The notes below the pieces were generated by a model, which was not told where the DNA came from, searched no databases, and saw only the letters and a program-made list of their open reading frames with translations. From assembly GCA_947685225.1 (NCBI GenBank), contig CANTUV010000008.1:31984001-32048000 (forward strand): a stretch of 64,000 nt of DNA. The letters run 5' to 3'. This document shows, one piece after another, positions 43,545 through 55,208 of this stretch. Each line of letters opens with the position of its first letter. Position 1 is the stretch's first letter. The stretch is from Garcia nutans. Taxonomy: Eukaryota; Streptophyta; Magnoliopsida; Malpighiales; Euphorbiaceae. A program made the position numbers and the translations under genes.

Positions 43545-45353
43545 TGATAAAAGCATTTTTATACTTGTTTTTAGTATGATTTCTATGTGTTTTTAGTTAA
43601 TGTTTCATTTGATTTTTGTTTAAAGTTGGTTTTAAGTGTTTGTTTTAGGTTAAAGTGGAAAATATCCCTTGGATGATCAAAACAATGAAGAAAGAGCATG
43701 AATCAAGCAAGACATGGCCAAGCCAAAGCAAGCTTGGCCGTGTCACTCAAAAGAAGCTTCAAGATAGTAGCTGACATGGGCAGAGACACGGCCAAGCCAC
43801 TGGCCGTGTTTCACCTAAGGAGCAAAACCAAAGGGGCCAAGCAAAGAATAAAAGAAAAGGAGCAGAAGCTGACACCATCAAGTGACACGCCCAAGCCAGT
43901 GGCCGTGTCACATGACACAGCCACAAGCTTGGCCGTGTCACCCATTGAAACCAAAGAAAGAAATTGACAAAATGGCAAGCAGAAGGTGACACACCCAAGT
44001 GACACGGCCAAGCCACTGGCCATGTCACATGACACGGCCAAGAGCTTGGCCGTGTCACCCCATGAAGCCAAAGAGAAAAGAAAGAAAGGAAGGAATGCAG
44101 TGATGGACATGGCCAAGTCGCTTAGCCGTGTCCCAAAGAAAAATGAGAGACACGGCCAAGCCACTCATGGCATGGCCGTGTCACCTATGGAAATGTTGAA
44201 ATATTTGCACAAATCAAGGAACAAGTGGGGAATAAAGACTAGCTTTTGCCAAATGTGTTCATAAACAAAAGAAAATCTTGTCTAATTTGAGGAAAAGAAA
44301 GGTTAAACAAAGAGAATGTGGGGGACAAGGAAGAGTGGTGTGAGTTGGAAGCATGGCTTGAGCTTGGAGGGAAATAAAAAGAGAAGAAGAAGGAGTTCTT
44401 AGGAGCTTCAGCTGGGAATTCTGCAGGTTTTTGCAGAGAATAGAGAACAGAGACAGAGAAGAGAGGTTTGAGAGGAGGAGGCTTGGGCATACACGTTTTG
44501 GACAAGGAGGGAGTGACACTTTCCTTGACTCTTCATCTTCATCCTCCAGTTCTACTCTCTTCACCATCTCCATCTTCCATTGGCAGCTTCTGGAGATTCA
44601 AGAAGCTACATTGAAAGTGGTTTTTCTATTTTCACCTTTTAATTCATTTTAATGTTATTGTTTTTGTTGTTGTATGAAGTGTATTGAACATGAATTAAAT
44701 CATTCTCTATCTAGATATTGAAGAACCCTAGCTTATTTGTATGATTGAATAATTTTAATTGATTGAGTTCTTTTATTCTTATGATGCTTAATGATTATTG
44801 CCAATTGATGATAGCATGCTTATTGATTGGTTGCCATTTTCATATTATTGACTTGAGAAAGCTTGATATGAATTGATTACTCATAAGGGTTGAGGATTGA
44901 TTGGGTTGCTAGAGATAGACCTACAAGATCCTTTGGTATATAGTTCCTTATTCTTAATGCAAGATCTATTTAATTGTGTTTGAGAAGAGATTTTGGCACT
45001 CTACTTAGTGATTAGGGATTAATTCACTCGAGAGAGGTTTTCGTCTAAATTAGAGGAATGCCAATTCAACTCTATGATTTGATGTAATTATGGCTAGGGG
45101 GATTCAATATCTGGATAGTATCATTATCATCAATCCTTTTTACACAACACACAATTTATCTTTATGTTCATTTATTTAATTTAATTGTCTTTAATTACAA
45201 AACTTCACAAAAATATTAATTTGCTAAACAACAGTTAAGATTTGCACTAGTACTTGGCCTTGTTCTTAGTGGAACGATAACTCACTCACTACTTTATTAC
45301 TTGGGCGACCCGTGCACTTGTGGAATTGCTATAGCACTAGGCGCGCATCACCA
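43545..45353 (+). repeat. 5' LTR of element F
   Basis: 1809 bp. Contains the palindromic CACGGCCAAG minisatellite (43700-44185), most of which is missing in the 3' LTR. The rest is colinear with 48156-49627. Confidence 0.92.
43700..44185 (+). repeat. Palindromic CACGGCCAAG minisatellite in element F
   Basis: Repeated pairs of GACACGGCCAAGCCA and TGGCCGTGTCAC, often as abutting hairpins, spaced by purine-rich sequence. The 3' LTR keeps only the first part (48320-48420) after a 336-base deletion between ATCAAG words (43877 and 44213). Confidence 0.88.
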
Positions 45354-45356
45354 AGT

Positions 45357-45375
45357 TTTTGGCGCCGCTGCCGGC
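45357..45375 (+). other. Primer binding site of element F
   Basis: TGGCGCCGCTGCCGG follows the LTR end ATCACCA by a few bases (AGTTTT). One base differs from the TGGCGCCGTTGCCGG site recalled for Athila elements. Confidence 0.8.
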
Positions 45376-45584
45376 GATAATGGTTTCAATACTAGTAATA
45401 TAATTAAGACTGTTGATTTAGTTTTATTTTTATCAAGAATGTTTATTTATTTTATGTGAATTTTTTGTGTGTTTTTCTTTGAATTGTTTGTTTTCTGTAA
45501 ATTAGTTTGTTTGTTGTGTTTAAATTTGTTTTTAATTTAATTGTTTGTTTGTTTTCTTTAAATTGCTGAGTGCCTTTTGTAAAG

Positions 45585-46110
45585 ATGCAGTTTTCAAGGC
45601 ACTGGGGAGTTTATGACAGGGACTATAATTCTGATATGGCATGGCCATTTGCGAAATTTACGAATCAATCTATGCCACGCCAACAGATTTGTGCAGCATG
45701 TGGCAGCACGAGGAAGAATATTGCTACCAAAGTTTCCAACAAATAGGTGGTAATGACCCATATTCCAATTCTTACAATCCAAATTGGGAAAGCCACCCAA
45801 ATTTTTCTTGTGAAAATCAGCAGTACACTCCACCTCAAAATTGTTTTCAGCCTTACCAAGGAAGTTCTTCAAGAACAATTTTCAAACCAAGATCACCTTG
45901 AGGAACCCACTTTGGAGGAGAGAATGAATGCTTTCATTCAAGATACCGAGAAATTTCAAACTCAATGCATAGTGGAAGATGAGTTGAGGTCTGAATCTTT
46001 GAGAGAAACACAGAGGAGGTTGGATGCTCTAATTGGGTAGGTGGCACATCAACCCCAAGCACACCAAAAGGAGGAGTCTCCTAGCCAATTGGAGCAAACC
46101 TAGGTAATCA
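45585..46110 (+). pseudogene. Athila gag C-terminal fragment in element F
   Basis: GGNDPYSNSYNPNWESHPNF and ENQQYTPPQNCFQPYQ match the region after the zinc knuckle of Athila gag (compare GRNDPYSNSYNPGWRNHPNF near 58050). LEERMNAFIQDTEKFQTQ then follows, as in the gag tail at 58201. The capsid and an intact knuckle are missing and the frame shifts near 45890. Confidence 0.8.
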
Positions 46111-46115
46111 CAAAT

Positions 46116-46886
46116 GTGAGGAGTGAACAAGTAATATATAACAATTTTTGTGATTTCTTTGATGCAGGGACCAATCAAGAGGAAAATGGAGAGGAGATCC
46201 AACCCGACATAGAGAAGTTGATTCAAATAAAGGAGGAGAATTTGGAAGCATCAACTTGGATAGAATTGCATGAACCTCCAAATCCTTTTATGCCCGCAAT
46301 TTCATTCCCATTTAGGCTGGAGGAAGAGAACCAAGTTATGCATATTCCTGAACTCTATGGCATGTCCTATAGTGAAGATAGTCTAGATAAGCTTGAGGTA
46401 GCCATGACCTTAGAAGTAGAGCCTAATATTTCCAATCTAGAAATTGAGGAGAGCAAATTAATATTACATGATGAGATTGTTGAGAGGGAACTTCCAAGTG
46501 CTGAAGAGGATGAGAAAGTGATTCAACCAAACTTGGTTGAACTTCAAATGGAATTTTTTTTAGTTGGGGAAAACAATATGCAACCAATGATCATAACTCC
46601 CACTTTCGGGAGCGAGAAAGAACAAAAAATGAATATTATCATGTTGCATACTAAAGAATATTTTTACCAAGTTCCTATAGCATTGGAAATTCACCCCAAA
46701 ACAGCCTTCATGAGTTCTCATTGGCCATTTGCTCACCCAAGGACACCACCTAAGCTTTGCAATGCATTGGGCACATTTCGAAGTTGCATTCTGTCCATCC
46801 TCTTAGTTATAGGCTCCAATTGCATTATGGGTAGAAGGAGCCCTACATATCACATATGGGAGCGATGGAAATCAGGTTTCATCTGA
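46116..46886 (+). pseudogene. Internal reading frame of element F ending in an RT scrap
   Basis: An open frame of 256 residues. The first 190 are acidic, rich in Glu and Leu, with no domain I recognise. Residues from about 198 resemble Athila RT: YFYQVPIALEIHPKTAF (family: YNQIPIA...KTTF) and PPKLCNALGTFRSCILSI (family: MPFGLCNAPATFQRCM). The active-site YVDD segment is beyond the break and absent. I read it as a deletion product joining gag-side and RT-side sequence, not a gene with a known role. Confidence 0.6.
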
Positions 46887-48155
46887 ACTCTCCTTTAGTT
46901 TATGCATGCTCACATTGAGGACAATGTGAAATTTTAAGTGTGGGGTGCATATTGTGTTTTGTGTTTTTAATTTTGTTTTTTGTATTTTTACTTTTAAATT
47001 ATTTTTGTTTAGGTTTAGTTAATGTTTTTCTTTAAATAAATGAATTTTGAAAAGTTCAATTATTATAAACATTGTTGATTGATGACCTTTGAATTTTTGA
47101 AGCATGAATTTGAAAATTGAGTAGAATTGATGCTTATTGCCAATTTTGTTGGTTTTTCCTTGCACTACCTTTAACCTAGTGAGGAATTGAGCCATCAACT
47201 GATTATTCTTTTTGTGTGTGGACATCTTTGATTGATAATTTGCTAGAACTTGCTTTGACATACATTTTAAGATTACATAAAAATTTCAATTAGGCACCAA
47301 GATGATTAAGGCAATTAGGTGAACCCACTTTGGCTTAAAAAGACCAACCCTATTTTTAACCTTAGTTAGCCAATTTTGAGCCTATTTCATTTTTCCTTTT
47401 CTTCATTTTTCGCAACACTACCAACTTTGAATCATGCTATTTTGTCACTTACCCTTTCATTAGGTCAAGAGCATTTTAAGAGCGTTTACGACCAAGTGTT
47501 GTGTTTTATTAAGTGTGGGGTTAAATATAGTAGGTTTAAGATTGCAAAGCAAAATAAAAAAAATTCAAATAAAAAGAAGAAAAATAATAAGAATAATTAT
47601 TGTTCTTGTTGAAAGGGTTGGAATATGTTTTAGAAATAATCATTGCAAGATGTAATAAGTGAGTTCCCTTGAAAAGTTCTTTCAATGTTAAGGGGAAGAT
47701 AAGAGGAAAATGTTTTGGGATCGTTGGGTTATATATATGATCGGTTACTTCATTCTTGAAGTGCTCTTGAACTTAATGATTAAGCTCATATTTCCTAAAT
47801 GTCATGCCTCTACCTTAGCCCCATTACAACCCAATAAAAGACCTTTTGATTAATGCTTGATTGTAATTAAGTGGTGGAGATTTGATAGATAAGCAAGCCT
47901 ATGGCAATAATCTTTCATTGATTGTTATGAGTGCTTTTTAAGAGTTGATAAGGGAGTGACAATGTAGGTTATGCATGGAAAGCCACTTAATTGCTTTGGT
48001 ATCGATTTTGTTCGATTCGATATTGATTGTGGATTTAGGGATAGGGAAGTCTTGATGCAGTTTTATAAATCTTGAACTTGACAAAATTTTTGTGTTTAGT
48101 TTGTTTTGATTTTAGCCTTGCTTGGGGACAAGCAAGGATTTAAGTGTGGGGTATT
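46887..48155 (+). other. 3' region of element F
   Basis: Non-coding, AT-rich. Contains AAGTGTGGGG words near 46936 and 47512 and just before the 3' LTR (48142-48154), where it would act as the polypurine tract. No further gene seen. Confidence 0.7.
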
Positions 48156-49627
48156 TGATAAGAGCATTTTTATACTTGTTTTTAGTATGATTTCTATGTG
48201 TTTTTAGTTAATGTTTTATTTGATTTTTGTTTAAAGTTGGTTTTAAGTGTTTGTTTTAGGTTAAAGTGAAAAATATCCCTTGGATGATCAAAACAATGAA
48301 GAAAGAGCATGAATCAAGCAAGACATCGTCAAGCCAAAGCAAGCTTGGCCGTGTCACTCAAAAGAAGCTTCAAGACAGTAGCTGACACGGGCAGAGACAC
48401 GGCCAAGCCACTGGCTGTGTCTCATCTAAGGAGCAAAACCAAAGGGGCCAAGCAAAGAACGAAAGAAAAGGAGCAGAAGCTGACACCATCAAGGAACAAG
48501 TGGGGAACAAAGACTAGCTTTTGCCAAAAGTGTTCATAAACAAAAGAAAAGCTTGCCTAATTTGAGGAAATAAAAGGTTAAACAAAGAGAATGTGGGGGA
48601 CAAGGAAGAGTGGTGTGAGTTGGAAGCATGGCTTGAGCTTGGAGGGAAATAAAAAGAGAAGAAGAAGGAGTTCTTAAGAGCTTCAGCAGGGAATTCTGCA
48701 GGTTTTTGCAGAGAACAGAGAACAGAGACAGAGAAGAGAGGTTTGAGAGGAGGAGGCTTGGGCATACACATTTTGGGCAAGGAGGGAGTGACACTTTCCT
48801 TGACTCTTCATCTTCATCCTCCAGTTCTACCCTCTCCACCATCTCCATCTTCCATTGGCAGCTCCTGGAGATTCAAGAAGCTACATTGAAAGGGGTTTTT
48901 CTATTTTCTCCTTTTAATTCATTTTAATGTTATTGTTGTTCTTGTTGTATTAAGTGTATTGAACAGGAACTAAATCATTCTCTATCTAGATATTGAAGAA
49001 CCCTAGCTTATTTGTATGATTGAATAATTTTAATTGATTGAGTTGTTTTATTCTTATGATGCTTAATGATTATTGCCAATTGATGATAGCATGCTTATTG
49101 ATTGGTTGCCATTTTCATATTATTGACTTGAGAAAGCTTGATATGAATTGATTACTCATAAGGGTTGAGGATTGATTGGGATGCTAGAGATAGACCTAAA
49201 AGATCCTTTGGTATATAGTTCCTTGTTCTTAATGGAAGATCTATTTAATTATGTTTGAGAAGAGATTTCGGCACTCTACTTAGTGATTAGGGATTAATTC
49301 ACTCGAGAGAGGTTTTAGTCTAAATTAGAGGAATCCCAATTCAACTCTATGATGTGATGTAATTGTGGCTAGGGGGATTCAATATCTGGATAGTATCATT
49401 ATCATCAATCCTTTTTACAAACACACAATTTATCTTTATGTTCATTTATTTAATTTAATTATCTTTAATTATAAAACTTCACAAAAATATTAATTTGCTA
49501 AACAACAGTTAAGATTTGCACTAGTACTTGGCCTTGTCCTCAGTGGAACGATAACTCACTCACTACTTTATTACTTGGGCGACCCGTGCACTTGTGGAAT
49601 TGCTATAGTACTAGGCGCGCATCACCA
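48156..49627 (+). repeat. 3' LTR of element F
   Basis: 1472 bp, TGATAAGAGC to GCGCATCACCA. Colinear with the 5' LTR except for the 336-base loss of most of the palindromic minisatellite at about 48490. Confidence 0.92.
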
Positions 49628-49632
49628 CCCAC

Positions 49633-50325
49633 CAAAAGTGGATCTTTATCCACTGGATATTGGGTCTTTGCCCTTCAAAATGGATCTTTATCCATTGTAA
49701 ATTAGGTCTTTTACACTTTAAAAATGGATCTTTATCCATTGGAAATCGGGTCTTTTACCCTTGAAACATGGATCTTTATCCATTGGAGATCGGGTCTTTA
49801 CCCTTAAAACATGGATCTTATCCATTGGAGATCAAGTCTTCATCCTTGGTCATTGGGTCTTCACCCTTCAAAGCGGATCTTCATCCTTGGAGATTGGGTA
49901 TTCACTCTTTAAATTGAATCTTCAACCTTAGAAATCGGGTCTTTACCCTTTAAATTTGATCTTCATCTTTAGAAATTGGGTCTTCACCCTTAAAAATGGA
50001 TCTTCATCCTTAGAGATCGGGTCTTCACCCTTTAAAATGGATCTCCAACCCTGGAAATCAGGTCTTCACCCTTTAAAATGGATCTTCATCCTTGGAGATT
50101 GGGTCTTCACCCTTTAAATTGGATCTTCATCCTTTGGAGATTGGGCTTTTACCCTTAAAACATGGATCTTTATTCATTGGAGATCGAGTCTTTACCCTTA
50201 AAACATGGATCTTTATCCATTGGAGATACAGTCTTTACCCTTAAAACATGGATCTTTATCCATTGGAGATCGAGTCTTTTCTCTTAAACATGGATCTTTG
50301 TCCATTGGACTTTGCTTTATATTAG
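49633..50325 (-). repeat. Minisatellite b2 (element E)
   Basis: About 16 units of 40-45 bp: GGATCTTTATCCATTGGAGA and TCGGGTCTTTACCCTTAAAA. Inverse counterpart of 37870-38215, with about twice as many units. It was contiguous with array a4 before element F inserted. Confidence 0.9.
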
Positions 50326-52556
50326 CTTCAGCTCTTCTAGTTGGACTGATCTTTTGTTTTTTGCATCTTCATTCTTTTGAGAATTCTAATTTTCTTCTTG
50401 TTTCTTTTTTATTTCTTTGTTCTTCCTTTGCACTTTTTATAAAAAATTCAGCATTTTTACCATTTTTTAGCTGGCCCCTTATATCTTTTCCTTGCCTCCT
50501 GAATGGAAAAATATTGAAAGTGAGTCTGAAAATGTTTTGTACACGCATAAACACAAAAAAATTAAAAGGAGAAACTTTGCCCCATGTATAGGCTCAAACC
50601 AATGTTTTTTTCTCATATAGGCTATGATTGATGTTTGTGTTGTCTAGTTCTTTGCACAAGCATGCATTTCTTCTTTCCTTTGCAAAATGACTGGAGCTTC
50701 CTCAAGCAATGGGCCATCCATGCCTCCCTGATTCCATATCTTCTTCTCATTTGCTTCATAGAGTATCACTGCTTACTTTTGACCAAGGATAGGCAATACA
50801 ACAAAATGCAGTGTGATATGCTCATGTATGCATGATATGCATGAATAATACTTACAGTGGTTCCACCGACTCATAGACCGAGGTGATAAGCTGAAGTGCT
50901 CAAATTGATTCATTCCAGATGCCCATTCAAATCTCGCATTGGAATGGCAGAAACTTCACATTTATGGCTTTTATTTTTATGATGTTGAAAACATGAGTGG
51001 TGGAGGCCCAAGCATCATAGTCAGTTGGTAGCTTCTTCATAACCTTGCAAATAATACTTCATTTTTCCCAATGTGTCCTTCGAGGTTCGACGGTTCTACA
51101 TACTTCCCTTAACTTGAAGGCTTTGTATGACAAAAACACATTTTTTAAAATCTTAAAATAATTTTTTTGGCTTCATCAAATCAGTGTCATTATACCTCAG
51201 GACTCAATTTCTAAATCAAAGTATCTATAACATGACAACCCTAGTTACCGTACTAAACTTGGAAATCATTTCTATTTGAGCAAGAACTGTTGCACTTAAG
51301 ATAGGCACATTCACATTACTTGGCCAAAGGTCTCATTGAGTTTGAGTATCGTCTATCTCAAATGCATGCTTATTCAAACTATCTCCAATAATAGACTTTA
51401 CCTACCAAGAGAGATCAATAGGTCTTTAATGGGCTTGAAACGGGGTCTATAAGGGACATAGTTTAAGTGAAGGCCTTTTTGAGGTTGGAGTTGATGTGAC
51501 ACAATGGACAAACCTTCACACTACAAACTTCTTTGGAACCTTAGGCAGCTGGGAGCAATCTTGCTAGACTCCAATTTCCTTCTATCTCCTTGGAAGAAAT
51601 ATATAATTGATTAAAACGATCTTCATCTTTTCCTTTTGTGTTTGCACAAACTTAAGACCTCTTTTTCTTCTTCTTCTTCTTTTTTTTCTTTCTCTTTTTC
51701 TGTATTTTTTGCTTTCTATTTTTTTTTCTATTTTTGTTATTTTTGTATTTTTTCCTTCTTCTTTTTTTTTTTTTTGGTATTGGGTCTTATCTCCAAAAGA
51801 ATTATCTTGCTTGCACCATTCTATACTTCTATTTATGGATGAGTGGAGTAGAGTGAATCTTATTTCAACAAGGATAAATCATTTATTATCCTGATGTCAT
51901 CTTAGTGAATTGGAGATATCAGGTCTAATATCAGGTGAACTTCAACTACCCTTATGGTCTTGACTATGCATTTCTTTCTTTGATCTTCTTGCCTCTTCAC
52001 CTTAGTGATCATAAGACTTGTCAAAAGTGTAACAACAGCTCAAGGTGGGTCTTGGGTTTACAAGCCAATAAAGAGAAAGCTAAAATCTTATGAAGGCTCA
52101 AAGGGACAACTAGGGATTGATATTTAATTGGGTCGATACTAGTTGTTAGCATACCAAACAATGCCTAGATCATCTCTCCCTTAAATAAGCATAGTTCAAT
52201 TTCACCTCGAAAGTTCATCAAAGCATGTTCTAAGACGGACTAGGACCTAGACAAAGGTCATTATGTAGGAGCCCTCTCTAAGTAAGCATACACAGCTCAA
52301 TGCTATAGAATAATTCCCTCATCTAGTAAAGTCATTCAAATCATGATGCATAGATATACTAATTTATAAACATCAAGCTAGATTCATTATTGGTTGAGCG
52401 CCAAAAAGAACAAAGGCCAGGAAAAATTTTGATGAAAGTAATTTATTCAAATAATCTTAATTTTAAAGACATAATTGTTCCAAATAAATATTAAAGAAAG
52501 CAAAATAAAAAGAGCAGCACTTCAAGCTAAGGGATGTTTGTTGAATAAAGTTTCAC
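50326..52556 (-). other. Non-coding 3' region of Tat element E
   Basis: Mirror of 35310-37869 in element D. Conserved block 51060-51480, pyrimidine-rich plus strand at 51655-51776 (purine-rich in element sense). No gene recognised. Confidence 0.7.
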
Positions 52557-52647
52557 TTATTCCACATCTTCAATACTCGCATCTTGAAAGGAGGATAAGA
52601 TAAAATCTTCTTCCAATCCTCGTCCTACCATGAAGATTGCTAGTGAC
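52557..52647 (-). pseudogene. Gag C-terminal end of Tat element E
   Basis: The minus strand encodes GLEEDFILSSFQDASIEDVE then TAA (52559-52557), matching the gag ends of C (SFIMSSFQDVGGEA) and D (EEDFVLSSFQDGNVEDVK). The remainder is cut off by the LTR starting at 52648. The 3' region follows directly without pol, as in D. Confidence 0.75.
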
Positions 52648-53083
52648 TGTAATATCACAAATTTTTTGAAAATTTCTAATTTTTAGAAATTTGATAAAAT
52701 ATATTTTAATTAAATTGAATAAATTAAATTAATGGTTTTAAATGAAAAAGTGGAATATATATGTGATATATATATAAAATATACATAACATATAAAAGTC
52801 AACACTTTTTAAAAGAAAAGTCAAAGTCCAATGGCATTTTTATAAATAAATTTTAGAAATTAAAAATTGATAAAATAATTCATAAATAAATTATTTTTGA
52901 ATGGATGATGAATTTTTAGTCTTTTAATTTTTTTAATAAATAAATAATTAATTAATTATTAAATTATTATAAAATATATATATGGTTATAATTAAAATAT
53001 GAAAGGGAAAAGAAAATTTATTTTTAAACTTCTTCTTCTTCTATCATGGCCAGCCACCATGGATGTTCAAGACCAAAGATTTT
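52648..53083 (+). mobile_element. Tekay-like LTR G1, left part
   Basis: Starts TGTAATATCACAAATTTTTT in element E and resembles the start of LTR G2. It continues after G2 at 56339 up to about 57290, where Athila gag begins. I could not see its 3' terminus, so it is truncated. Confidence 0.6.
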
Positions 53084-54344
53084 TGTAATATCCCAAAATA
53101 CACCCGAAAAGTTTTGGAATAATTATTGTTGTATTTAGATTTAATGTATATGTTGTATCTATGGGAATATATATAAGTTAAATTAATAAAGGCTAAAAGA
53201 AGAGCAATGAATTAACTTAATATCTGATTTTGGTGTGCATTGGAATTGTAGTAGTGAGAAGATATGTTGGTAAAATATGTAAGGAAAATATTATAAGAGC
53301 TAGATGGATATGAAGGATAAAATGTATATATGGTATTTGAAGGATATGAGAAATATAAATGCAATATATATAAAATATACATATACCCACATATACATCA
53401 CATATAAATGATGTATAAAATGGTGTAGGAAAAGTAAGTTATATAATTAAATAATAATAATAATAATAATAAAAGGAAAAGAAGAAAAGAAAGTCAAAGA
53501 ATGGACATGTGTATGGTGGAGATGTTAAGGGAATTAATTATATATATATGTATATATATATGATAAGTATGAGAAAAGAAGAGAAGATTTTCTTTCTTTC
53601 TTCTTCTTCTTTCTTCTTCTCGTATGAGAGAGAGAGAGAGAGGTGATTTCATCAATATACACATCAAATCCAAAGGGATTTTGAGAGAATTGAAGAGGGT
53701 TATTGAAGATTTGGCATAATATCTAAGTAAGTATTCATTTCCTTGTATGGATTTCTATTGTTTGAGTTTGGATTTGATATGGTTGGTGTGTGATGGTGAT
53801 GATAATAAAGATTGAAGTATATATATGTGTGGAATTGGTATTTAGATGATGGATTATTGAAATTGTTTAATAAGGGTTTAATATAAAGGAGTTGGAGAAC
53901 TGAATAATTGATATATGATTGATGTATGTTTGTGTTTAAGGAAATTGAAAACATAAAATACATGAGTTTGAATCCTAGAGAGAGATGTGATTTGTGAGTT
54001 GTGATCTAAAGTTTTAGAATGAGTTTCATAAGTGAATACTTGCCTTGGAATTCATGTATCTTATCATTTTATTTGAATTAGGTTGTGAAGGAAGTGGAAT
54101 GCTCTACTTTAAGTGGTGAAGAGTTCTTGGAAGGTAAAGTGTATAAATTGGTGTGTGTGGTTCTTAAGGTAAGTACAAACTACATTAATTTGTAATTGTG
54201 TTAATGAATCTAATGCATTGTTGATGTGTACTAATAGTGTGAATATTGTGATAAGCATGTAATATATGTGTCTAGAATATTGATTACATCCATTTGAATC
54301 ATGCTATATTGTGTACAATGTGAGTTAATGCAATCAAGGAGGCT

Positions 54345-54640
54345 TGGCCGTGTTTGGTTTTTAAATTATTGAGAGAAACAACCAAAATTTAAGTAGAGAC
54401 ACGGCCAAGTTTTGGGAGACACAGCCAAGTTAGGGGAAACTTGGCCGTGTTGGATGATTTTTGGAGAGACACGGCCACTGTCTTGGCCGTGTCCCTTGCC
54501 CGTGTCTGCTACTGCCTGATTTCATTTTTCTTCTTTTGTTTTTGTTCTTTGGGTTTAAGGGAGACACGGCCAAGCTGAAGCAACTTGGCCGTGTTGGAAT
54601 TTTTGTTGAGAGACACGGCCACAAGCTTGGCCGTGTCCCT
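54345..54640 (+). repeat. Palindromic CACGGCCAAG repeat in LTR G2
   Basis: Words GAGACACGGCCAAG, AACTTGGCCGTGT, GAGACACGGCCAC and CTTGGCCGTGTCCCTTG recur in inverted pairs across 300 bases. The same core is found in the Athila-type LTRs at 32050 and 43700. Confidence 0.85.
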
Positions 54641-55087
54641 TGAGTGTGTTAGCTATTGATATTTATTCTTGACTATTCTTACATTGTTGAATCCTCCAAA
54701 GGTCTTTTTGTATCTACACTTTAAATATACTTAAAACAAAGATGACCTAAACAAATGTATATTGAGGATTCTAATCTAAGAATAAGGTAAATTATATATG
54801 TGTATATCAATGATGATCATTATTAATGGATGTTTAATATGTTTAATTATGTATATTTCAACAATGAGGTAATATAATGTGAAATGAGACACATGCTATG
54901 AGTTGGTTATACTACATGAGTATCCTATTGGCAATGAATATAGCATGGAGAGCTATGTTGAGTAATGAAACTATGAAGATAAAATATGAATGTTTTGATA
55001 TGATATGATAGGGAACAATGAAAGGTTTTGAAATATACTATTCTCTTATATTGGTTTTGAATCTTGATTGTGACATTAGCATTACAT

Positions 55088-55208
55088 TGAAGCCATTATG
55101 ATTGGCTATGATGATTCAAATGAGATGTGAAGCCATTGTGATTGGCTATGATGATTCAAATGTGATGTGAAGCCATTGTGATTGGCTATGATGATTCAAT
55201 TGAGAATG
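55088..55208 (+). repeat. 40-bp tandem repeat in LTR G2
   Basis: Three near-identical copies of TGAAGCCATTGTGATTGGCT followed by ATGATGATTCAAATG. A looser repeat of CTTGAAGC(C/T)TAGTTGGG follows at 55290-55450. Confidence 0.85.

Larger units (their letters stand above)
43545..49627 (+). mobile_element. Small Athila-like element F, complete, non-autonomous
   Basis: Two LTRs (43545-45353 and 48156-49627) starting TGATAA and ending CATCACCA, PBS TGGCGCCGCTGCCGG, a 2.8-kb internal region and a purine-rich tract (AAGTGTGGGGTAT). Perfect target duplication CCCAC at 43540-43544 and 49628-49632. The PBS type (I recall tRNA-Asp) and gag remnant fit Athila. Internally it has only a gag C-terminal fragment, a spacer reading frame and an RT scrap, so it must have moved with enzymes from another element. 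The LTRs are very similar apart from one deletion, making it one of the younger insertions here. Confidence 0.9.
41736..52647 (-). mobile_element. Tat element E: gag-only relative of D, inverted
   Basis: Minus strand: truncated 3' LTR (41736-42648), polypurine tract, array a4, [Athila element F], minisatellite b2, non-coding 3' region and the last codons of gag (52647-52557), then cut at 52648 by a Tekay-like LTR. The order mirrors element D exactly, tail to tail. Sequence differs from D by roughly one base in ten over the compared blocks (estimated by eye), so E is not a recent inverted copy of D. Confidence 0.82.
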
